Shown here one piece after another: positions 1 to 11,496 of a stretch of 64,000 nucleotides of DNA (position 1 is the stretch's first letter; each line of letters begins with the position of its first letter). Source of the stretch: Polytrichum commune (taxonomy: Eukaryota > Streptophyta > Polytrichopsida > Polytrichales > Polytrichaceae); the NCBI GenBank assembly GCA_950295325.1, contig OX485807.1:32025666-32089665 (forward strand), given 5' to 3'. The position numbers were made by a program, and so were the translations under genes. The notes under the pieces are model-generated. The model did not search any database and was not told where the DNA came from. It saw only the letters and a program-made list of their open reading frames with translations.

Positions 1-254
1 GTTGAGCCGCGCAGGTGACCTAAACAGTGGGTCACCTGTTGAAATTTGAGCATCCTTAAAATGCCACGTGTCGGAATAGTTCTCATATTCGTTTCAAATT
101 GCTTATAACCGGCTTTAAGTGATTCTGTAATCTGTCTATATCCGATTTAGATCATAACCGGCTGGGATGTCGAGGTTATCGTCTGCAAACCTGTGTGCTC
201 AGAGCCAATTGTGTAGTGCCACCTCGGCGAAACAAAGCGGCCAACCGGTTACGT
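1..254 (-). mobile_element. R element, copy 1 (cut by window start)
   Basis: This is the reverse complement of the element at 2962-3145, with intact similarity over the segment carrying GAGGTTATCGTCTGCAAACC and the terminus AACAAAGCGGCCAACCGG (231-248). The other end lies before base 1. It is longer inside than copy 2: about 90 bp after GGTCACCTG (base 38) is not found there. Class unassigned. Confidence 0.7.
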
Positions 255-332
255 GATAGTGTCCTCCTTTTGAAGGATAGGCTCAACAAAGGCTCAATGG
301 GTCACACGGGGTAAGCGGTTGATATTGGGAAC

Positions 333-377
333 CCTAGGAACTTGACAGTTTATGCCCAAAAATCTCCCTAGACATTG
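333..377 (+). mobile_element. hAT-type MITE, right-end fragment
   Basis: It carries the family right end, TGCCCAAAAATCTCCCTAG then ACATTG at 377. The left part is not recognisable and the R element lies just upstream, as it does inside the copy at 2324-3311. No duplication can be tested because the left end is missing. Confidence 0.6.
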
Positions 378-1051
378 CTATTAAGCACCGAGTAAGGCTT
401 CCTCTATGCTTTATATTCAATAAAGATGAATGATCACGTAAGGCCTGCATACCTTATATCAAGCACACTGACTGGATCGAATATTGTGTGATCCAGATGC
501 ATCAACAATAAATAACCAACCTACGTGACTGTGACCGTGACCGTGACCATTGTAAATATATTTGGGAGAATTTTGCCACATACTTCAAATCTTAAAGTAA
601 GAATATTGTATTGTTCAGTCGATCAATTTGTTTGCTATTTCTTCTCCCCATTTAAGCACAATCTAGTATCAAAGTTCTCAGCAAAGAGAAGTGATTGGAT
701 GAATGCTAAAACGTGCCTAAAATTTACTTCTAAACTTATTAGAATGGTTGCTTTGGTCAAATATGTTACCGTCGCTTTGATTAACATGCAGGATTGGATA
801 AAACATACATTGGATGTGAGTATCAGTGTATGTTAATTTGAGAATATAATGTCAACTGGCATAACGTTATTAAGATAGTATCAGTTATTCCATTCTAATA
901 ATACCAATGATAGTGGTTCACCCGAGTTTATCAAGCTAAATCTACTGGTAAGAGAGAATAAGCATGGTATAGTTCCAAATAATATCTGACATATTTTCGG
1001 TCCCACCCAGCCTACATTCACAACTGGATAATGTTATGTGGCAATCTCCTA
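378..1051. other. Non-coding, no recognised feature
   Basis: Contains a short (TGACCG)n-like run at 526-549. The 103-codon frame beginning there encodes the run MTVTVTVTIV and no domain, so it is not called. Confidence 0.5.
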
Positions 1052-1739
1052 GGGGGTGGACACTTCATACAATGTTTGCACTAATGTTAGTGTAAGAAGG
1101 GGTATTATGTGAGGCATTAGCATGAATAGTATGCATAAGGGTGAAGTATTATTTTTCTCTAGTGTGTATATTTATAAAGACTATTAAGAATTTTGAAGTA
1201 AACGTAAATGCCCAAAAGGGGCCCTATGGTTTTGAGAACAAACTGACAACAAATGTTAGTTTCATCCAATCCATGTTTTTACCCATTGTTGTCATATGGT
1301 AATAGCCCTCAATGACTACATTGTCCATTCTTGTTAGGGTTTGCATTTGGGTTCTAGGTTTTACAAAATGGGCTCCTTCGAGTTTTGCTCTTTGGACAGT
1401 GGCTAAGTTATTGTGCTCTTGTCTTTTGTTTGTTTGATGCAATCGTTGAGACTTTCCATGCTATGAATGAAAAAATGTTCAATGACTTTCTAGTTTTAAG
1501 TGAATGTGGATTTTATAAATAATAAAGGCCTATTTGATTTGTGATTTTTATTTGTATTTGTAGTGGAGGCATTAATCACATTGAATTGAAAATTTTAACA
1601 TAATTACACAAGTCCATTCTCTAGCTTGCCACTAGTATGTATATATTTGTTTTCCTCTATAAACTTCTCATATATAGGGGGTTTCATTTCATAGCGACCC
1701 ATGCACGTCATTTAGGTATCCAAAGGAGAGTCCACCCCC
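1052..1739 (+). mobile_element. Family A inverted-terminal element, copy 1
   Basis: About 690 bp with the left end GGGGGTGGACACTTCATA and the right end (read inward) GGGGGTGGACTCTCC. It is collinear with 13911-14594, and with 42994-43721 in reverse. Landmarks are GTAAGAAGGGGTATTATGTG, TTATTTTTCTCTAGTGTGTA and a TTTGTTTGATGCAATC block. No coding sequence is recognisable and no clear target duplication was found, so the superfamily is open. Confidence 0.8.
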
Positions 1740-2323
1740 AGGGGCAAGCTCAAATTGTTAAAAGAAATATATCCTATTTTTAGTGACCTAATATTTCCTA
1801 TCGATTTTCTTTGTTCTCGTAATGAATAAAATTACGAAAACATACTATCATTATAGGTAGTATGGATGAAGGTAGCAATCTATTCAAGCAATGCCATGGG
1901 AATAGGAAACTTACAATGCATGTGAGGGCCACCTTGAGTACCACAACAAAATGAATACTTACAATGTTACATATTCCCAAGATGGAAGTTAGTGTAGCAC
2001 ACAAAAAATTGCATCTACATTCGGATAAGAAACACACCAATACATATATAGACAACCCACCCTTGTCCTACATGTTTGGGTGAATGTTTACAACACCTAC
2101 TGAGAGGGAGGGTGCACTAGAGGAGGGACAATAAGTGCCATTAAAATAATTGGAAAAATCCCATCATCATTTTTTTAAGCTAAATTAAACCTTGCTTCAA
2201 GGTTAGAGACCCAAAATTAGTCTAGTGAGCTTAAATTGAGATGAAACCAAACCACACACATGTTGGGTAAGTTGGAAACTAAGATTCCCAAAAGCCCTAG
2301 AGGTGAGTATTGTATACTTACAT
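1740..2323. other. Non-coding interval
   Basis: AT-rich sequence between family A and the hAT element. The only longer frame is antisense (1798-2055) and has no domain. Confidence 0.4.
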
Positions 2324-2349
2324 CAATGAACGGGGAGAACCAACTGCTA

Positions 2350-2869
2350 CAGTAATCTCCCGCTTAAGTACACACTTTGAACCGGAGCCATTGGTGCGCA
2401 CTTAGTTGGTAGGTGCATACTTTACTCTTATCGTTTTCTAGACCCTCTGATTCAAATAATCGCAGCGGGAAACAAATAAAATATGAGGCAACCTGCTTGA
2501 CCGAAGCCCAACGATGTGAAATCATTGCAAAGTTGAACAAGCCGAACACGCCCAACAAGCGGGTGTTGGGGCAGGAGTATGAAGTCAGTGAAGGTGCCAT
2601 CCAGAAAGTCTAGGACAATCGGGAGAACATACTATAACGAACGGCGCTAATGTCTAATGATGAATTGTGATGATCATTTGAGACGTTTCAGCGAACCATT
2701 AACAAACTGACATTGAATGTCAAGCGTAAAAAATTCATGCATTCGCGACAAATGACTTTGCATGACATGTTCAAACAATAAAGTATGAACCCTGATTTTT
2801 GTCAGAAAATTTGCGCATTGAACCGGGATGCATACTTAAACAACTACGTACTTAAGCCAGAGATTACTG
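2350..2869 (+). mobile_element. pogo/Tigger-type element nested in the hAT copy
   Basis: A 520-bp element with ends CAGTAATCTCCCGCTTAAGT and (read inward) CAGTAATCTCTGGCTTAAGT, 20 of 22 bases matching, flanked by TA (2348-2349 and 2870-2871). Removing it restores the hAT family sequence CTGC-TA-GTTACAAATG. CAGT ends and a TA duplication are typical of the pogo branch of Tc1/mariner. It is internally deleted and keeps only a transposase N-terminal remnant. Confidence 0.88.
2413..2781 (+). pseudogene. Broken pogo/Tigger transposase, N-terminal helix-turn-helix
   Basis: The first 66 codons read LTEAQRCEIIAKLNKPNTPN followed by KRVLGQEYEVSEGAIQKV, which fits the psq/CENP-B-type helix-turn-helix at the start of Tigger-like transposases. 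A TAG at 2611-2613 sits where the family usually has Trp. The same frame continues as DNRENIL, then TAA, RTALMSNDEL, two TGA codons, and SFETFQRTINKLTLNVKRKK before TAA at about 2779. The DDE catalytic region is absent. It lies wholly inside the nested element, which supports the assignment. It is a relic and not a functional gene. Confidence 0.75.
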
Positions 2870-2961
2870 TAGTTACAAATGAGTTGGTTGACTTTGAGAC
2901 ATAATTGGTTGAAGTTCGAGACTTTAGAAAGATTACCCATCATTTTAGAGGAGGTTATAGA

Positions 2962-3145
2962 ACGTAACCGGTTGGCCGCTTTGTTTCGCCGAGGTGGCAC
3001 TACACGATTGGCTCTGAGCACACAGGTTTGCAGACGATAACCTCGACATCCCAGCCGGTTATGATCATCTAAATCGGTTATGGTGATAGGTGACCTACTG
3101 TTTAGGTCACCTGCGCGGCTCAACAAAGCGGCCAACCGGTTACGT
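2962..3145 (+). mobile_element. R element, copy 2, perfect 24-bp inverted ends
   Basis: Ends are ACGTAACCGGTTGGCCGCTT (2962 onward) and its perfect complement up to 3145, giving 24 matching bases. The interior has a palindromic GGTGACCTACTGTTTAGGTCACC-type segment split around 3090-3110. It lies inside the hAT copy, and copy 1 is at 1-254 in the opposite orientation, about 2.7 kb away. No obvious target duplication, class unassigned. Confidence 0.75.
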
Positions 3146-3147
3146 CC

Positions 3148-3207
3148 GGTAATCGTTTTATTGGAACCGGTTCTGCACCGATAACCGGTTCCAATAAAAC
3201 GATTACC
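3148..3207. repeat. Perfect 25-bp stem-loop
   Basis: The left arm starts GGTAATCGTTTTATTGGAAC (3148-3172), the loop is CTGCACCGAT (3173-3182) and the right arm is the exact complement (3183-3207). It directly follows the R element and has no counterpart in the other hAT copies. Perfect arms imply recent origin or selection against drift. Confidence 0.9.
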
Positions 3208-3319
3208 TAATACATACCCCACTTTAATAAAGGAAAAGCCGAAAGATGTCAACATGTAACCGGTCGGACTTGGAAACACTAGATTATGCCCAAAAATCTC
3301 CCCAGACACCGACTTACAT

Positions 3320-4780
3320 ATTTATAATAGATAATATGGAGTCCGTGTGTCCGGCATCAGGGAGCTTCAGTTCATAAGGACAATTTTAGCCATAAATGGT
3401 ATCCATGCTGCTGACTATCTCATATTTGACCCCACTATCAGCCAAGGAAAGTGCAAACAAATAAAAATGAAAATAATCAAAAGCACACACAGCTACACTA
3501 CTACATTTGCTTGGTGGGGTAATTAAGGAACGGCATGAACAAATTCTGGGTATTTAAGCACATGTTACACAACAGAAACACTTAGCACTGTGTACTGACT
3601 TATCACATGCTTAATGGGGAGTCACACGTGGGCTTATATATTTAGAGAGAGCTTTGTGGTGCTTCCGTAAGCAAGCTCGCTCCCCCGTTGCAAAGGTGAT
3701 CGAGAAGTTAGAATGTATTTGGGTTCTTTTCTATAGCCTTGATTTTTTTATTTATAATAAATAAATAAATTGATTGTACTTTGGGTTGTTTTGACTTTGA
3801 AAATGGCATCGAAAATCTCGAGTAGGTGTAGTGGGGTTTGAATTGGAATGATTGGTCCATAACATTCCTCATAACATTCTTCAATTGGTCCTCTCTAGCT
3901 AGTCTTTTCTTTTTCTTTTTTCTTTTCTTTTTTTAATGCGACAAGTGGAGAATCATTCTCGTCCCATTCTCCGTCATTCAAAACTTTTGTTTGAAATCTG
4001 AGAGTGTGGGAATGTCAAGGGTGGACATTCACAAGGCTTTCCTCGAAAGTGGCGAAATGCCTTCATTCAATCCGGGAGTCAACATTCATAGCATGCTTTA
4101 ATAACCCCCTATATTCCCCCCCCCCCAAATAAAAAATAAAAAATAAAAACAATATACATGTGAAAAACAACACAAAAATGAAAAGTATACAAGTAGTAAC
4201 ATGCAAATTTGACTTATAGAAAATGGATGAAGATATATATGCAAAAAAAAAATGAAATGGATAGATAGATAAATATATAAGTAACACACATGACTGATGA
4301 CGAGCCTCTTTGTATGTTGGCTATTGTCCTCTTTCAAGGGCGGGCTTTATATCAAGGACAACTCATAGAGAAAATTTTGAGAGAACTTTAATATTCGGAG
4401 GTGGGAATGCTCTTCGAAGGAGGTGGTGAGTGAAGGTCTAGCCACATTGGGAGTTGGCCAACGTTCCACCCTCCAATGTCAATGGACCCATGTGATTTGA
4501 AGCACATGATAATGGTAAATCTTCATGTAGAATCAATTTTTGAGTTTTCTTTATTAAATTGAGAAGAATGTGAAAATAGTCTAAAATAGAACTAGATATG
4601 TATTTCCCATGTGCTAAGATTCATAGCAGAGTCTAGGAGATAGGAAAAGGAAGATTTTGGGGAGATGAGTATGGCCTAATAGGAAGAGTTGTAAAAGGGG
4701 AGAGACGAGATTTTTTAAATAAATAAATAATATTTAAAAAAATTGTTATCATTCGTTGCGAAGGAGGCAATGAATGAATG
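3320..4780. other. Non-coding, simple-sequence rich
   Basis: Includes T/C-rich tracts near 3905-3935, a C11 run at 4116-4126 and A-rich stretches at 4126-4260. Short frames here encode low-complexity peptides only. Confidence 0.5.
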
Positions 4781-4803
4781 AATATATATATATATATATA
4801 TAT
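4781..4803. repeat. (AT)n microsatellite
   Basis: Pure alternating AT over about 22 bases, preceded by a short TGAATGAATGAAT run. Confidence 0.95.
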
Positions 4804-7560
4804 TCTTGTTGAATCAAGGATTGATCCCTTAATCTATATGCCCTAGTCGAGAGAACTAGTGGTCAACTTTGTGCTTAAGCATGAGTAAATCCTTAGATCA
4901 TTGTTTGCATAATGGTTTCCTATTAATAGATGAAGACTATTTGAAGCAAGAGAAGATGAATTGTTTGTCGTGTTCTAAGTCTAGAAGCGGATGTTACTAT
5001 TGTCGATAGTCTATGGAAATGTATGATTGAGAGCAAAGATTACTTGATATTGGTATCCACTCAAGTGTTCACTTAATTCAGATCAATTGAGAGTGCCTAT
5101 ATAATCGAACGTGTGAGTGATGAGTAAAGTGGATTCATTATAGGAATGACATTGAGAGACTATTAAATGATGATATTTGTGAGTGATTAGCTTCTCAAGA
5201 CATAGATGATGACTTGAGAGAAGTCATTAAGTAAGTTAATCGATGAAGTGTTCAATTGAGAGGAGGTTCGATGACTGAGCGTATATGCAGTCCATAGCCT
5301 AACTTATAAGAAAATCCCACATGAGCTAAATGGGGTAATTGACATCATTGATGAAGAATTCAAAGTTTCCACATTTGTCTTAAGAAGGCCATGATGGAAG
5401 AATAACTAGAATGAGAACTCTACCTAATTGTTTGATTGAGTGATATAAGCACAATGTGATTATAGAAAGAAAAAAACTCCAAGAGTCTGATGAATTGGCC
5501 AGCCTAATTCAAGGTTAAGTGTATGAGAGAAGGACATGTTCACTATGAACATATTTGTACACCTAGAAGGCCATTGTCATGTAACACTCATGATTATGCT
5601 AATCTCCAATGTCATTGTAGTATACTACAGATTATGCTTTATTTGAAACATAAAGAACTTCTTGAGAAGCAAAAGTTGAAAGGTCAACAACCTTTAGAAA
5701 TACGAATGGAGTCTAAGACAGTCATTGAACTATGAAACGACACAAAGAATCTTAAGGATTGGTGGAAGATGCTGAATGAATAAGCTTTTGTCTTACTCTA
5801 TTTTTTCTAACTTGAAGTGGTACTAAGTCCTTGAGTAATTAGGCTACAAATTATTAAGATGATTAAAGTGAAGTAAGAGGTTATGGTCTGACAATATTAT
5901 TAAATTGAAGAATAATTTATGAAGACTAAGAACCCTAGAAGGATGACTGTACTACATTTTAAGTTACATTAAAAATGATTAATTATCTTGAGATTATAGA
6001 ATGTACCAAAGTGCCCTTGGCTTTGATTGGAAAGAGACTCAAATGGGATACTTAAGCAAGACCATTGATGGTGGTTGTGCTTATGCTTGTGCACAACACT
6101 TGGTCTGATTAAAATGAACTCATTGCCAACCTATGGTCATGGTGATTAGTGTGAGGTGAGTGACCACCACAATTGCATGTACGGTTGTGAGAGTTTGTAA
6201 GACTTTACCTTATAAATCATCATCCAGTTGCCAATTCAAAACCAAAACAAATCAAAATAATCATGTGATTGCCTTAATAAAACTTATTTGTAACACCTAC
6301 ATGATATATGAATCACTTTTAAAGTCTTCCCTGATTGTTCCCTTGCTTTTTGTGTACCCAAAATCCTAGCTACACTGTTTACAAAGTTATGTTACCATAG
6401 TGAAGTCGGTCTTTGAATGCTAGGATCCCCAAGTGTTTTCCCGGTGTTCAAGAAACGACGTCAATATGTTAGACTCTATCTATAAATAGAAATAAACCAA
6501 TGCCAAGAGAGTTTGGAGAACCTTGTTATGTTTTGTGTTTTACCCCATTAGGCCCATTGATGCCAGTGTAGGGCACATGTGACCAGTATCTAGTGTGGTC
6601 ATGGCATGAGTGGTTGGCACCCTGGAGGTGTATGGGGGATGTATGGGTCAATTGGCAAGAGTCCCATTTATTATGTTTAAAACCTTAGATTCAACAATAT
6701 ATGTCATCAAACCGAAGGCAATTATTGCATCATGGTCTACCCTCCAATGATTGCTCATATCATAATGTCATCATCATCCATGATGCTTCATGATTAGCAT
6801 GCTTATGGATATAGCACAATCCCACCTCTATATTTGATGAGTTGTCCATGCACTACAAGGATTACGTGGACAAGAGCATTGGTCTGCGGCTTGTATACAA
6901 TATTTAGATCTATTAGACCTATTATCGTGGTGGATTTAGACACCATTTAGATGCCGCATGCCACTACTTTGTCTATACATCCTTGTAGTGATAATTGAAA
7001 TTGTCCCAGACCCTCTCACATTCAATATATAGTTGCAACAAATCTCTCCCCAAACTACGGCGCGTGGTTTCATACCACATATGCCTATTGGCTAAATGAC
7101 ACAAGTTAATACAAATCCCACCCAAATTCATAAGCTGCCATATATTTCAACATTGTTGTTAATCGTGTAATATATACATATATGAAGTGTACATGATTTT
7201 GTGCTCTTTGCAAATTGCAAGGGACTGTACTTAAATAATGTACTTACATCGAGAAGGCCTCTAGAGTTTGCTCATTCAAAAAATAATTTGACTATTCCTA
7301 TTGTTTTTATTTTTGAGACAAGTATACCAATAAACCAGCGTTGACAATATCAAAACAAGAGGAAATGTGTCCTCAAGCTCGTCACACCGCTATATTTAAG
7401 GAGGGAAACCAACCAACCACAAAGCCACCACAAACCAACTTGGACAACTCCCTAATTGCCATAAAAGTATTGAGCCTAGCCCCTAACCCTCAAGTTCCAC
7501 TTAACCGTCTTATTTTCTTTACAACTAAGAAACCCACTAGCTACCCACAACTAATTGATG
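4804..7560. other. AT-rich interval with no recognisable gene
   Basis: Frames of up to 70 codons (5523-5735, 6160-6369) have no domain. The texture at 4900-5800 (GA-rich, many interrupted short frames) could be decayed coding sequence, but no motif identifies it. Confidence 0.4.
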
Positions 7561-7739
7561 TTAAGAAGGATAGTTGCCTCGAAACTGGGCTAGTCTTGAT
7601 GAGTCTCAAGGCCCTTTGCCCAGTCATTTTCCCACACATAGGGATATTTGTTTTTGTGATAAGCCATTGTTCTTGATGTTAATGTGGTCACTCCATTCAA
7701 TCCAAACCTTGGTCCAAAGAGTGACGCTCTCATAGAAAT

Positions 7740-8150
7740 GCTGAATGGAGGTCCACGTCTTGAAGTTCTTCTTACAAGGTAGACACCCTTTATTTGCTTC
7801 CTTTTCTTGTGAGGACACCTCCATCCGAGTGGTATGTGGTTTGGCGTGGTTTCATAAATGGATGCCACAAAGACACATGTTTAAAGGTGATAGGACTACA
7901 TGCTCAAGATATGATAACCATTTTGAAACTCAGCAGTATACGTACATGACCATTTAATGAGCCACAAGAATCTCAACTTGATAAAGGAACAACAATATTC
8001 ACCTAATGTCCGAAAACTACGAGGATTGTGACTAGGGCCTTGATTTGGATTTGGTAGCCATCTTGTACCAATCACGTGTTTCGTATCCTAGGAAGGAGGG
8101 AATGGGAAGAAGTAACCGTTTGAGAGACTCATCTACCTTCCTATAGGGTT
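7740..8150 (+). repeat. Family E dispersed repeat, copy 1
   Basis: Family landmarks in order: GTGGTATGTGG, AAAGACACATGTTTAAA, ACTACATGCTCAAGATATGA, CATGACCATTTAATGAG, CACAAGAATCTCAACTTGAT, CTTGTACCAATCACGTGTTTC and GACTCATCTACC. The same order recurs near 18.4, 36.2 and 44.8 kb and, reversed, near 38.9, 40.3 and 46.4 kb. The antisense frame 7624-7824 (66 codons, with KGCLPCKKNFKTW) crosses its left part and decays in the 44.7-kb copy. That suggests a coding ancestor whose class I cannot name. Confidence 0.65.
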
Positions 8151-10490
8151 TATAGCCTCACGAGAACCACGTTTGGGTGGGAAGCTCTAGGGGGTGGGCA
8201 CATACATTGCCCTTCTTAGTATATTATATTCCATGCTCTTAGTGTATAGGGCATGTGTGTTTTCACGACACTAGCTAGTATATGTGCCCGAACAACTTCC
8301 GAAACTACACTTTTGGAACTCTTAGGCGAACATTCCTCCCCAACACCACCGACCCATCCCCAGCCCTAGAGCCTAAAGTGGCAGTTGTATTGCCCTAGCC
8401 TGCAGTAAAGTTCCATATATAGCCCTAGGCTAGGGGATCAGATTGGCTATGGAGAGTTCGTTATCCCAACACTGTTTCTACCGTTTTAAAGCGGAGGGCT
8501 TAGACCTATGTTCGGGGAAAACCGACGGCTAGTTCATTATCAGCCGATGGATTTCCCCTCATGGCCGGTCCAAATTTCCAACCATCGGATGGCAATCCGA
8601 CTGTAATTTCAATCCTCCGGCAATTAGCCGATGGACCAGAAAATGTCCTAGAAATGTAGCCGATTCTTCTTGTGAGTTACTGGATTTCAACCGGAAGCAT
8701 CCAGAGCGCTATTTGTCTAGGGCATCTGATGATGCACTTGAGGAAGTACCCTAAACCTTAAACTTTTTGAACTATGCAACCTTTCCATGACCAAATCCAA
8801 TTGCTTCTATGAAGAATTGGGGGACCCTTGGCCTTCAAGCGGTGAAGGCATTGCTAGGTTCAATTCCTGCCAAGGATATTAACTCTTCAAATTTAAAGTT
8901 TTGAACATGCCTTTCTTTTCACTTATTCAAGATTTTGTACTAAGAAATGATTTCTAATAACTTTTCATACATTTTTTAAACAATTAGTGCCGATATGAAT
9001 TCCATTTAATCGGATATTGGCCAATGAAAATATGAAAATATAGGCAATTGGCCGATTGATTTTACAAAAGACCGGCTCTTGCCGATGTAAATTGGGAAAA
9101 ATCCGACCCTTCGTAGCAACTACCGGCAATTAGCCACTAAAGGCTTCAAAAACTTCCTGAACTCTGAATCGGACATATGCTTATGGTGTCTAGTTTTTTT
9201 TATATATATATATAAAGAGCGCTTTCATGGTGTCTATGTAATTAAGCTCATCCACCGGGAAGGATGAAAACACGAATGAAGTGCGGTGTAGCCCTAGTGG
9301 TTTCGAGTTTAGATGATTTTGATTTCCAATTTGACATCCGAGGTCACGAAGCAGTTTATTTACTACTATGGATGAATAGGTCCTCGCGCTATTGGAAGCT
9401 CGGTTCTACTACAACCCCTCCATGCGTATTTGGTGATTGGTTGGCGGTGTTGCTCAAACTTTTGACTCGTTTTTCTCGTAACCCTAGGGAGGTTTGTCCA
9501 AGGTCGTAGCTCGTTCCCTCTTTTGTATTTTCGGGGGAGGGGGGGGGGGTGAGAGGTAGCATTGTGTGTCTCAACTCCAAGCATATTGATTGTTTTGTGA
9601 GGCTCGGAACCTTTGCTGAGCAAATTTTAACCTTGACCATCAAACTTCATTTTCAAATGGCGTTTTGAAATGTGTGTGATCTTTCCCTTCAGCTCGAATA
9701 TGAAATTTATCTAATCATGAATTGTCGTCTCAATTGTTGTTGATCTTACTTACAGTAGGGTGGGTTTACATGAAGATGTAGGTCCAAGAAACTTGGGGTC
9801 CAAAACCCCTCTTCTTGATGAGCCTCACTTTTAGACCTAGGCTTGAAGATTGGTTTCTTGAGTGGAAACAGATGTGATCTGGCAAGGAAATGATCATGCC
9901 ACGTTATCGCCCCTCATTTTTCCCATGCCTTTTGGGGGTGACTTTCTTTGGTCTTAGACCCTAGTGTAAACCCACCACCCTTGTGAGATATATGTGTATG
10001 GGTGCTTTTTTTTTTAAAGAACACTAGATCTTCCGGAGTGTATGTTGAAGTGCCAAAGATTGTACTAAATTAATCAAGTTAGGATCACAGACCTAGCTAC
10101 CTTACATTTTCTTCCACCGTACTTACAATACCATGTATCTCGATCATGAGGTGGCAAAAGAGAGTGGCCACATGCACACAATCCGGCCATGATAACACAT
10201 ATGCACCCGCCCTAGTAACTACTTGGTGTTTTTTGACCCGTATTTGCATGGCGTCCACCTCACTTCTATGTGCTCGTGCACGTAAGTTAAGTGGCGGGCC
10301 TAGTGGCATTGACTCGCCATTCTTCATGAAACCCATTCTACATTTGTATATGGATTCCGCCACCTACAACACTAACGTATTCCATTGGCCATGTGAACCG
10401 TGGCTAGGGGAATCATGGTGTCTATATATGTTAACTTGTGTAGTAGAATGTAGTGAACTATTTTACGGCATGCCTATGACTATATTTACA
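8151..10490. other. Non-coding interval with GCCGAT-rich stretch
   Basis: Between about 8510 and 9160 the motif GCCGAT or its close variants recur at least six times along with GGCAATTAGCC and CCGGCAATTAGCC. A G11 run lies at 9539-9549. No gene recognised; frames at 9264-9643 and 10097-10544 lack domains. Confidence 0.45.
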
Positions 10491-10493
10491 TTT

Positions 10494-10904
10494 TTAGGCT
10501 TTGGAAATGACATCATAGACTTCCAATTAGACTACACTAAATAGGTAGATTAGTGTTGGAAACACTAATAGTCGACGAAAACGCTAAATGTAAATTGTCT
10601 CTATAGTGTTAGAACACTAAATGTCAACTCTAACACTATTTGTACCAAGTAGTAACTTTAAATATTTACATGAGCGCATTTAGTGTGAGATGATATTTTG
10701 TAAATCTTGGAATGAAGAATTGAAGGAAGAAGAATGTGAGAACCTCGTAAAAGGTATAATTTGTTCAAACCCTATTCAAACACTAATTGTAATATCAGTT
10801 GAAAATTAGTGTTTTAGGTAACTATTGCATCTAACACCAATCTTCATCTAACACTAATCTACCTATTTAGTGTAGTGAGTCCAGTTGGAATGAATTGGCC
10901 CTAA
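10494..10904 (+). mobile_element. Family K MITE, PIF/Harbinger-like
   Basis: The body is 10497-10901, bounded by TTA (10494-10496) and TAA (10902-10904), with outer ends GGCTTTGG and, inward from the right, GGGCCAATTC. Long inner inverted repeats contain CTACACTAAATAGGTAGATT on the left and its perfect complement on the right, continuing through TTAGTGTT. A 3-bp TTA target with GGG(C)-type ends fits PIF/Harbinger. The outermost bases are diverged, so the exact border is less certain than the inner arms. Confidence 0.65.
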
Positions 10905-11495
10905 ATATGATAGTACTTGGTAGAGTAAGGGTCTTCCTACAATCATCAGGCTAACATTGTAGAGTGGGGTGCAAAAATTTGCAAGAGATTTTGATTATAA
11001 TCCTAAGATTCCGTGGCCCGCCCAACTAAAGGTACGTGCTGGTCAATGTTATGAACCTTGTAGGGAAATTGTTTTACTTCAAATCCCTTCATTCACGATG
11101 ACTAGGATTACATAGACGCCACAAACCCCAAGCCCGCAATCCATAACAATTTCCATTACACATCATAGGATCACTCTCCTTATATTCGAATAAATTCACA
11201 TGAAAGTTTCATGAGTCTATCGTTAGAACTCAAAGGAATTGCATGTTTCAAGAGGAGCGCCACCTTGGTCACATGACGAGACGGTGAGTTGGATTTCCTT
11301 GGGAATAGAAAGCCCTAGGGTCCTTCGTACAACACACACAGTCATTTTGAAAATCAATATAACCATGGTCCAAAACAACACACAATTTATCTCAAATTTG
11401 GGACACCAAGGCCATAGAACACTGGTTTTTAGTGACCCATTGAGTGCACTCGCAAGTTAGTCTATCAAATTAAGAAAGAAGAAATTATCGTATAT
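10905..11495. other. Non-coding interval
   Basis: No domain-bearing frame. The 73-codon frame at 11239-11460 is unremarkable. Confidence 0.4.
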
Positions 11496-11496
11496 G

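Larger units (their letters stand above)
2316..3319 (+). mobile_element. hAT-type element with nested insertions, perfect 8-bp TSD
   Basis: The element proper is 2324-3311, from CAATGAACGGGGAGAA to TCTCCCCAGACACCG, flanked on both sides by ACTTACAT (2316-2323 and 3312-3319). An 8-bp duplication with CA(A/G)TG-type ends is the hAT superfamily hallmark. The family body is present in pieces: GAGTTGGTTGACTTTGAGAC and AACATGTAACCGGTCGGACT. A pogo-type element (2350-2869) and the R element plus hairpin (about 2959-3209) were inserted into it. It carries no hAT transposase and is non-autonomous. Confidence 0.9.

Noticed and set aside
2836-3309. 157-codon minus-strand frame
   Set aside because: It is explained entirely by the hAT, R and hairpin repeats and encodes nothing recognisable.
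4804-6100. Possible decayed retrotransposon coding region
   Set aside because: Many short interrupted frames, but no reverse transcriptase, integrase, protease or zinc-knuckle motif could be read, and no terminal repeats were found.
7341-7676. 111-codon plus frame
   Set aside because: It lies at the start of family E-like sequence, has no domain, and the antisense reading is the more protein-like one.
8180-8280. GGGGGTGGGCACATAC resembling a family A end
   Set aside because: Similarity stops after about ten bases and no matching interior or second end follows.
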